A DNA stretch of 64,000 nt from Bacillus paralicheniformis. Its GTDB lineage: Bacteria; Bacillota; Bacilli; Bacillales; Bacillaceae. How positions within the stretch are numbered: position 1 is the first letter of the stretch; every line of letters starts with the position of its first letter. A program made the translations under genes and the position numbers. The notes under the pieces are model-generated. The model ran no database searches. It was not told the origin of the DNA and worked only from the letters and a program-made list of their open reading frames with translations. The stretch is taken from the NCBI RefSeq assembly GCF_001042485.2, contig NZ_LBMN02000011.1, positions 1 through 64,000 on the forward strand. The letters are read 5' to 3'. Positions 58,174 through 64,000 of this stretch are shown one piece after another.

Positions 58174-60097
58174 CAAATTGTTTCACCTCATTTGTTAAGG
58201 CATCAACCAAGTATGCATCATGTTCGTTTGAGCCGAACGGCTGGATGATGACAAGCCACGCATACCGGCTCTTTTGATCCCCGTCTGAAACAATCACAAG
58301 CTTCGTCCGTTTATAATAAACCAACCCTTTTTGATAGTGTTCAGACACTTTCCGAAAAGCCTTTTCCCCGTCTGCATATGTGTAGGGGGGCTTTTCATCC
58401 GCTTTGCGAAAATATTTTCTCACCGTCAGATAAGCTCCCTCTTCATGCTTCGTCATGGTCCAGCTCGTATTTAATACAGCATCGCTTTCTTTTTTCTGAA
58501 ATTCTATCAGATCCTTTTCTAACTCCACCCTTTTCAGCTGAGAAAGGTCTTGATCAAATAATGAAAGCAAGCGTTTTTCGAGCTCTTGTCCGCGATAAGG
58601 CAAGGCGCTTTCAGATGTGAACGTAATAGCCGTTAATGCACCTGTTACAGGATGGAACGCCATCTCCGTTCCGTCGCTTGTCTTCACGTTTATGGATGCC
58701 GAGTTGAGGCTGGATGGAAATAATAAATCAATATCTGTCAGCTGATAAGCTGAGACGGGTATACCCAGCTTACGATAGACCGCTTCAACACCCCGCTCGA
58801 TATCCTGACCAGAAACGCGGGCTTGTTTCACGCTTTCTAAGTTGTAAACAGACGTGTCCTCGGAAAAACCTATCAGTGTTTCCTTCCTCCAAGTAAACCC
58901 CATTGTGCTTAATTCAGGATCCTGGCCTTCACGGTAAAATTCAACAGTAGCTTCGTCGTCATCACGGCTTACTTTTGCCTTGATTTGTTTGTCAAGTTCG
59001 CGGCCGTGTTCCCGCAGAAATTGCTTCGACCGCTTGATATACGCCTGATCGGACAGGATATTCCCGCTAGGCTCTTTTTGATTGTAATAATTGGTGATCA
59101 CCCCCGTCCAGCCGTCAACGTACGCCTCGTAATCCTTCGTTTTAAAATGATAAACGTTGTGAAAATCCTGGTTGGTGGCTGACAAATAGATCAAGCTGTC
59201 CGTCGGAAAAAACGAGCTGACAGTCTGCTTCGCTTCTTTAACCGAAACAGGTTGAAAATTGGCATCAACCACGTCTGAAACCTCAGGGTGTGAGATTGTA
59301 AAAGCGGCATCTGCCAAATTGTAAAAAGGGTTAAGAAGTAGTGTGAAAAATACGGCGGTGCCCGCGGCTAAAACACGCTTCACCATCAAAAAAGGCTTTC
59401 TCGAGCCATTCAGCAAGTGATATGTCATAAGAAAACCGAGCATGGTCAGAAATACGTTCAGCGGAAAAAATTCGTAGCCGAGCTTTTTGATGAAGAAACC
59501 GCCGATCGTCACAATGTAAAAAATCAAAAGGAGAACGTAACGGTTTCTTTTCCAATAAAGCTGAAAAAACAAGCAGATCATCAGCCCCGGAACCCCGATG
59601 AGCAGCACCAATACAAGCAGCAATTGTTCGAGATCAGCCCCGTTTTCCTTTAAATAGACAGCAGAGCCGAACAGCGATTGGAAAAACGGCATCGTCATCA
59701 CCGCAATGTCAAATGCAAAAAACAGCCCCTTGCCCCCTTTTTCTGCGAGTGTCATCATATAATGAAATGAGACAAGCAAAATATAGCCGAACAGCAAAAA
59801 CTGCATAAAAGGCAGGAGCGCATCTTGTTCTTCTATGTACAGGTTTGAAAACTCAGCGGCTTTCATTTGGTGAGCCAATTCAAACGAAAGGGCGCCTACC
59901 AAAATCAGCCTGAGCGCGATGCCTGCGTAAAAAAAGAGGCGCCGCCTGCTCACTTTCGGATGAAATGACACGACATACAGAAGGGCAAGGCCTGTCAAAC
60001 ACCACTGAATGACAAGCATGCTCTGCCTGCTTAAAATAAAATAACGTTCAAAATGGAGCACATAATCACTGAATAGTTCAATCAATTTCCACCACAA
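58163..60097 (-). CDS. ylaA: Large membrane protein YlaA
   Basis: 644 residues: about eight membrane segments in the first 270, then a long extracytoplasmic part with repeated PepSY/YcdB-like segments (YEAYVDGWTGVITNYYN, MAFHPVTGALTAITFT, AYLVDALTNEVKQF). Start uncertain: the first TTG (60097) has AAGGA only two bases away; a TTG four codons later fits GGTGG better. First gene of ylaABCD, with an ECF promoter. It may sense or transmit an envelope signal to YlaC/YlaD (inference). Confidence 0.85.
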   Translation of the reverse strand: MWWKLIELFSDYVLHFERYFILSRQSMLVIQWCLTGLALLYVVSFHPKVSRRRLFFYAGIALRLILVGALSFELAHQMKAAEFSNLYIEEQDALLPFMQFLLFGYILLVSFHYMMTLAEKGGKGLFFAFDIAVMTMPFFQSLFGSAVYLKENGADLEQLLLVLVLLIGVPGLMICLFFQLYWKRNRYVLLLIFYIVTIGGFFIKKLGYEFFPLNVFLTMLGFLMTYHLLNGSRKPFLMVKRVLAAGTAVFFTLLLNPFYNLADAAFTISHPEVSDVVDANFQPVSVKEAKQTVSSFFPTDSLIYLSATNQDFHNVYHFKTKDYEAYVDGWTGVITNYYNQKEPSGNILSDQAYIKRSKQFLREHGRELDKQIKAKVSRDDDEATVEFYREGQDPELSTMGFTWRKETLIGFSEDTSVYNLESVKQARVSGQDIERGVEAVYRKLGIPVSAYQLTDIDLLFPSSLNSASINVKTSDGTEMAFHPVTGALTAITFTSESALPYRGQELEKRLLSLFDQDLSQLKRVELEKDLIEFQKKESDAVLNTSWTMTKHEEGAYLTVRKYFRKADEKPPYTYADGEKAFRKVSEHYQKGLVYYKRTKLVIVSDGDQKSRYAWLVIIQPFGSNEHDAYLVDALTNEVKQFDDK

Positions 60098-60129
60098 TTC
60101 CTTTACATCAAATTAAGGCCTCATCATCA

Positions 60130-60157
60130 TAGACAAACGAAGTAGCATTATGTTTCA
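60130..60157 (-). promoter_or_regulatory. Candidate ECF (YlaC) promoter of ylaABCD
   Basis: Minus strand TGAAAC, 16 bases, TGTCTA: the typical ECF -35 AAC motif and a GTC -10. Ends about 30 bases before ylaA. Confidence 0.6.
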
Positions 60158-60169
60158 AAAAATCATAAA

Positions 60170-60203
60170 AAAATGAGACCTGTTGTCAAACAAGTCTCAT
60201 TGA
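60170..60203 (-). terminator. Terminator of the suhB-GNAT pair
   Basis: Minus strand AATGAGAC / GTCTCATT with an inner TTGT/ACAA step and seven T's. Confidence 0.9.
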
Positions 60204-60207
60204 AGCA

Positions 60208-60663
60208 TCAAGCAAGGGGCAACACCATAATCAAATATCGTTTTCCCTCTTTATCTTTTTCCGTTTTCAGCTGTTCAAATCCCGAACAGGCGAGCATGTT
60301 CAGCCACGCGTCCTTTTCATATGGCACCGCCGCAAACAACGCTTTATGTCCCTTTTCTTTCAAACGTTTGCCGATCGTTTCAATCACTTCTTTTGCCCGG
60401 CCTTTTTGGCGGAAATCGGGATGGACAAGAAGCGTTCCGAGCCAAGGCTTGCCGTTAGAAGGCGCCCATTCGAGATGAAAGCTCAGAGCCGCCGGCAGGC
60501 CCCTGTCTTCCCACACGAGCCATTCACCGTTATACATCGCATAAGCACTCATATAGCGTTCCAGGCTGTTTCCGTCAAGCTCTTCCTTCGCCCACCCGGG
60601 GCTTGCTTCGGCCAGCTCCTCAAAAAAGGCGAAATCGGAAGAAGAGAAAGACCTGCTATTCAT
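60208..60663 (-). CDS. GNAT-family N-acetyltransferase
   Basis: 151 residues; acetyl-CoA signature LGTLLVHPDFRQKGRAKEVIETIGKRLKEKG, and FAAVPYEKDAWLNMLACSGFEQL near the C-terminus, the usual GNAT strand 5. ATG overlaps the suhB stop by eight bases, so it is translated with it. Not part of the B. subtilis order here as I recall it (which has yktD and nprE before ylaA). Substrate unknown. Confidence 0.88.
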   Translation of the reverse strand: MNSRSFSSSDFAFFEELAEASPGWAKEELDGNSLERYMSAYAMYNGEWLVWEDRGLPAALSFHLEWAPSNGKPWLGTLLVHPDFRQKGRAKEVIETIGKRLKEKGHKALFAAVPYEKDAWLNMLACSGFEQLKTEKDKEGKRYLIMVLPLA

Positions 60664-61450
60664 GCGGCAAATATTCGTTGAAAATCGCCCGGTGAGCTGC
60701 CGGATTGCCGGCTACGATGCTGTGGTTTTCAAGAAAATTGAGCGGCTTCCCGTCAATTGTCGTATATGTTCCGCCGACTTCATCAAGCAGGATGCAGCCG
60801 GCGGCGTAATCCCAAGGAGCGAGTCTCATCGTCACATACACATCCATTCTGCCGGCTGCAACATAAGCAAGTTCCAAAGCCGCTGAACCGTATGACCGGG
60901 TCCCTCTGACGCGCTTGACAAGCGGAGATAATACGCTTGGATCGATCCGTCTGTTCTCGGTGATCCATGTCGCATTGATGGCCAGAATCGATTCTTCAAG
61001 CGGCACTTCTTTCATCTTGCCGAGCTTTGTATCATTCATGTAAGCACCTTCGCCTTGAAAAGCATGATAAAGCTCGTCGTGAGTCACATCATAAATCAAA
61101 CCGATTTTGCCTTTTCCGTTTTCAAAAATGCCGATTGAAATCGCAAAATTGCGTTTTTGATGAATAAAGTTCATCGTGCCATCGATCGGATCGATGATCC
61201 AAACGATGCCATCCAAAGATGTAAGCTTGTCCCCCTGGCCTTCTTCGCCAAGAATATGATGATCCGGAAAAACCGATTGGATTTTTTCAATGAAAAAACG
61301 CTCTGTTTCCTTGTCAATGTTTGTGACAAGGTCATTTGGATTCGATTTCGTTTCGATTGTCATCTTTTCTTTCATTGACTGCTGAATTCTCTGACCAGCT
61401 TCTTTCACCCAGCTTTTCGCCAGGCGGTCGATTTCCTTCCAGTTTGTCAT
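60656..61450 (-). CDS. suhB: Inositol monophosphatase family protein YktC (SuhB-like)
   Basis: 264 residues with the Mg2+-dependent phosphatase motifs GEEGQG, WIIDPIDGTMNF and APWDYAAGCILLDEVGG. Probably hydrolyses inositol-1-phosphate or a related sugar phosphate. ATG at 61450 behind AGAGGT; the GTG one codon up is too close to it. Confidence 0.93.
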   Translation of the reverse strand: MTNWKEIDRLAKSWVKEAGQRIQQSMKEKMTIETKSNPNDLVTNIDKETERFFIEKIQSVFPDHHILGEEGQGDKLTSLDGIVWIIDPIDGTMNFIHQKRNFAISIGIFENGKGKIGLIYDVTHDELYHAFQGEGAYMNDTKLGKMKEVPLEESILAINATWITENRRIDPSVLSPLVKRVRGTRSYGSAALELAYVAAGRMDVYVTMRLAPWDYAAGCILLDEVGGTYTTIDGKPLNFLENHSIVAGNPAAHRAIFNEYLPHE

Positions 61451-61491
61451 CACACTACCTCTTTTCTATGTATACCTGTTGATTTATTCAT

Positions 61492-61521
61492 AGCATACTG
61501 ATATTAGCCGGGAAAAATCAA
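61492..61521 (-). promoter_or_regulatory. Candidate SigA promoter of suhB
   Basis: Minus strand TTGATT, 18 bases, TATGCT. Confidence 0.45.
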
Positions 61522-61552
61522 GAAAAATGACAAATGATCAGGCGGCCCAGAT

Positions 61553-61582
61553 AAAAACGAACCTCTCAAACGGTTCGTTTTT
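61553..61582 (-). terminator. Terminator of ykzI
   Basis: AAAACGAACC / GGTTCGTTTTT, 8-base loop, symmetric. Confidence 0.9.
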
Positions 61583-61591
61583 ATTATGGTT

Positions 61592-61780
61592 TCAACCATA
61601 TAATCTAATCCATTCTTTTCTGAGTCGTTCCAGTTTGCGCTTGCTCAACTCGATTTGGGTTTCATCCTTTTTTTCCATGGCTTCAAAAAGCGTTGCAAGT
61701 TCATAATCGACCTCAAGCCTCCAAACAGCGGCCCGATTGTCTTTTTCCTCTTTCAATCCTTGTTTCACAATTGGTTTCAT
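61592..61780 (-). CDS. ykzI: Small conserved protein YkzI
   Basis: 62 residues, highly charged and helical (KEEKDNRAAVWRLEVDYELATLFEAMEKKDE). ATG at 61780; GGAGGGGG and TAGGGC lie upstream. The 12-codon extension is weak. Same place as in B. subtilis; function unknown. Confidence 0.8.
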   Translation of the reverse strand: MKPIVKQGLKEEKDNRAAVWRLEVDYELATLFEAMEKKDETQIELSKRKLERLRKEWIRLYG

Positions 61781-61965
61781 GTGCCCTACGCCCCCTCCAG
61801 AGAAAATTGATGTCAAAGAGAATCCTTCTGGTTTTAGTCCTAAGCGTGATTTATATTAATTTCTTATTCATATCGTATGAAGTGCTCAAACATTCGCAAC
61901 GTTATTCTAAAAATTGTGTGTTTACCTAACGATTCCCCAAAATCCGCGAAGCGAAACGTAATTTT

Positions 61966-61993
61966 TTGTTTGAAAAGCCGACTGTGATACAAT
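61966..61993 (+). promoter_or_regulatory. Candidate extended -10 promoter of yktB
   Basis: TTGTTT, 16 bases, TACAAT with the TG extension (TGATACAAT). Confidence 0.55.
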
Positions 61994-62023
61994 ATCTTTA
62001 CTGATTGGACAAGGAGGAACACA

Positions 62024-62659
62024 ATGAGCAGTCTGCGTTTTACTGAAGAGGATTTTCGTACATTTACAATAGAAGGTTTAGATGCGCGGATGAGCGTTCT
62101 GAAAGAAACCGTGCGCCCGAAACTTGAAGGGCTCGGCGATCATTTTGCGCCTGTACTGTCCGCATTGACAGGAGATGAAATGTTTGTCCACGTCGCAAAG
62201 CACGCGCGCCGCTCGGTCAATCCGCCGGACGACAGCTGGGTTGCTTTTGCAAACAATAAGCGCGGCTATAAAAAGCTGCCTCATTTCCAAATTGGTTTAT
62301 GGGAAACCCACGTGTTCGTATGGTTTGCATTGATCTATGAGTCTCCTCTCAAGCAGGAATACGGCCAGCTGTTTAAAAAGCATCTGCCGGACATTGAAAG
62401 CAACATTCCAAGCCGTTTTGTCTGGTCGGCCGATCATACGAAACCGGGCGTCATAAGACAGTCTGAGATGGACGATAAAGAGCTGGAGAACCTGTTTGAA
62501 CGGCTCGTCAACGTGAAGAAAGCAGAAGCGCTTTGCGGTATTCAGCTTGCAAAAGACGAAGTCCTGCAAATGAGTGAAGAGGCGTTTCTATCCGAAATCG
62601 AAGCGGCTTTTGAAAAGCTCGCCTTCCTTTACCGCCTGACGCAGAAAGTATCGGTTTAA
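62024..62659 (+). CDS. yktB: UPF0637 (DUF1054) protein YktB
   Basis: 211 residues, soluble; conserved [26 protein letters not shown] and [20 protein letters not shown]. Ribosome site AAGGAGG. Known family without known function. Convergent with yktA. Confidence 0.92.
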   Translation: MSSLRFTEEDFRTFTIEGLDARMSVLKETVRPKLEGLGDHFAPVLSALTGDEMFVHVAKHARRSVNPPDDSWVAFANNKRGYKKLPHFQIGLWETHVFVWFALIYESPLKQEYGQLFKKHLPDIESNIPSRFVWSADHTKPGVIRQSEMDDKELENLFERLVNVKKAEALCGIQLAKDEVLQMSEEAFLSEIEAAFEKLAFLYRLTQKVSV

Positions 62660-62661
62660 AC

Positions 62662-62695
62662 AAAAAGGGATGGCCTGTTGTGCCCATCCCTTTTT
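62662..62695. terminator. Bidirectional terminator, yktB/yktA
   Basis: AAAAAGGGATGG / CCATCCCTTTTT. Confidence 0.95.
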
Positions 62696-62711
62696 GTTTT
62701 GGATTTTCTCA

Positions 62712-62987
62712 TTACATTTTAATTTTCGTATTTTCCGTTTGTTCCTTTGCTTTTTTGACTGCCTGATACGGAGAGTAATCGCTCGCTTCTTCAAACTGAC
62801 TGCAGAGCTTTTTTTCCTCGGCTTTTCCCGGAACGATTTCTTTAAAGCGGCGGTAAGCACTCATTAGTACATCGCGCTCTACGCCTTTTTCATAAGCGAG
62901 CTCAACCGTCTGAAAAAACGATATGACGTCTATCGCTTCCTCTGTGCTCCAGTCTTCATTCATCGGATATTGGTATCCTTCTTCCAT
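62712..62987 (-). CDS. yktA: UPF0223 protein YktA
   Basis: 91 residues, helical; [32 protein letters not shown] and [25 protein letters not shown] are typical. The second ATG (62987) is used because AAGGAG abuts the first. Function unknown. Confidence 0.9.
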   Translation of the reverse strand: MEEGYQYPMNEDWSTEEAIDVISFFQTVELAYEKGVERDVLMSAYRRFKEIVPGKAEEKKLCSQFEEASDYSPYQAVKKAKEQTENTKIKM

Positions 62988-63100
62988 TTGGTTCATCTCC
63001 TTGTGCAGTTCGGCCTGACGGCTTGTTTGGCTTTAGTATTGGTTTTCTTTTTTGCGACTATCCAAAGGGACAGAGAAGCCTTAAAGATGATAAAATGTTC

Positions 63101-63129
63101 TTTACATTCTTTCAAGAACATAATATAAT
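63101..63129 (+). promoter_or_regulatory. SigA promoter of speA with overlapping inverted repeat
   Basis: TTTACA, 17 bases, TATAAT. TGTTCTT (63096-63102) / AAGAACA (63114-63120) overlaps the -35. The leader to speA is about 100 bases. Confidence 0.7.
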
Positions 63130-63235
63130 TCATTTGTTTTATGCCATCAAGCAAAAACGCAAAATAACTCAACGATTTTTGATAAAGAATAGTCTTTAAG
63201 GAAATAGCAGGTTTATCATGAAGGTGGGAAAACAA

Positions 63236-64000
63236 TTGTTGCAGCACGAAACACCCCTATATACCGGATTAAAAAAACACGCCGGCAAAAACCCGATCCA
63301 GTTCCATATACCCGGGCACAAAAAAGGCTCCGGGATGGACCCTGAATTCAGGGCGTTTATCGGAGAAAACGCATTAAGCATAGATTTAATCAATATCGAG
63401 CCTCTCGACGATCTGCACGCACCGAAAGGAATTATCAAACAGGCGCAGGATCTGGCGGCTGAAGCATTCGGAGCCGACTACACGTTTTTTTCCGTTCAGG
63501 GAACGAGCGGCGCTATCATGACGATGGTCATGGCCGTATGCGGACCCGGAGACAAAATCATCGTGCCGAGAAATGTTCATAAATCGGTCATGTCAGCGAT
63601 CGTCTTCTCAGGCGCAGTACCGATCTTCATCCATCCGGAAATTGACGATGAGTTGGGAATTTCACACGGAATCACCCCTGAATCAGCGAAAAAAGCGCTG
63701 CTTGAGCATCCTGACGCAAAGGGGCTTCTTGTCATCAACCCGACTTATTTCGGCATAGCTGCAGACTTAAGAAGCATCGTGGAGCTGGCTCATTCATTTC
63801 ATATCCCTGTGCTTGTTGACGAAGCACACGGCGTTCACATCCATTTCCACGAAGATCTGCCTCTTTCTGCCATGCAGGCCGGAGCGGATATGGCGGCGAC
63901 GAGCGTTCATAAGCTCGGAGGATCCCTTACACAGAGCTCGATTCTCAATATGAAAGAAGGTCTTGTTTCAAAAGAAAGAGTTCAATCGATTTTAAGCATG
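63236..64000 (+). CDS. speA: Arginine decarboxylase SpeA (5' part)
   Basis: First 255 codons of an aspartate-aminotransferase-fold decarboxylase of the Orn/Arg/Lys type; arginine to agmatine, the entry to spermidine synthesis. FHIPGHKKGSGMD opens the fold; VDEAHGVH and SVHKLGGS carry the PLP aspartate and Lys226. TTG at 63236 is chosen by alignment to the B. subtilis start and AAGGTGGG seven bases upstream; an in-frame ATG at 63218 is the alternative. Runs off the window; no defect seen in the visible part. Confidence 0.93.
   Translation, partial: MLQHETPLYTGLKKHAGKNPIQFHIPGHKKGSGMDPEFRAFIGENALSIDLINIEPLDDLHAPKGIIKQAQDLAAEAFGADYTFFSVQGTSGAIMTMVMAVCGPGDKIIVPRNVHKSVMSAIVFSGAVPIFIHPEIDDELGISHGITPESAKKALLEHPDAKGLLVINPTYFGIAADLRSIVELAHSFHIPVLVDEAHGVHIHFHEDLPLSAMQAGADMAATSVHKLGGSLTQSSILNMKEGLVSKERVQSILSM

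Overview
The window comes from a Gram-positive, endospore-forming Bacillus of the B. subtilis group. Proteins such as FtsZ, MurE, SpoVE, TypA and PycA read as close orthologues of the B. subtilis ones, and the gene order follows the B. subtilis speA–yla–cta–ylb–mra/dcw–ftsZ region in reverse. Divergence level, moderate G+C and accessory genes suggest the B. licheniformis clade; this is inference, not a database match. No rRNA, tRNA, insertion sequence, prophage or CRISPR array was seen.

Layout. (1) 1-20.9 kb: a secreted subtilase with an early stop at the window edge, then the division/wall cluster on the minus strand: mraZ-rsmH-ftsL-pbpB-spoVD-murE-mraY-murD-spoVE-murG-murB-divIB-ylxW-ylxX-sbp-ftsA-ftsZ. 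It makes lipid II, the septal synthases (vegetative PbpB, sporulation SpoVD/SpoVE), the DivIB/FtsL scaffold and the Z-ring. (2) 20.9-35.2 kb: bshC, panE, ylbP, gerR, rpmF, ylbN, tmcAL, ylbL, ylbJ, coaD, rsmD, ylbG, ricF, ylbE, ylbD, ylbC, ylbB, ylbA. These are housekeeping and sporulation genes, with two small ORFs (44 and 42 codons) not expected from the usual gene list. (3) 35.2-46.1 kb: ctaGFEDC and ctaB on the minus strand, ctaA divergent (caa3 oxidase and heme A synthesis), then pycA. (4) 46.1-57 kb: ftsW, ylaN, glsA2, ylaL, ylaK, ylaJ, ylaI, then an accessory pair (flavin monooxygenase plus MarR regulator), then ylaH, typA, ylaF. (5) 57-64 kb: the ylaABCD ECF-sigma operon, a GNAT gene overlapping suhB, ykzI, yktB, yktA and the first 255 codons of speA.

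Most of the window is conserved core. The strongest non-routine signals are: three near-identical 18-bp palindromes around the monooxygenase/marR pair; 10-bp-phased MraZ boxes; four TGTGAAC (ResD-like) boxes between ctaB and ctaA; a small lipoprotein gene between ricF and ylbE; a small ORF inside the known ylbH-leader position; intercistronic hairpins without U-tracts in the wall cluster; and a GC-rich multi-hairpin element between ylaL and ylaK. No wholly new multi-gene system was found; the monooxygenase/MarR module and the small ORFs are the best leads.
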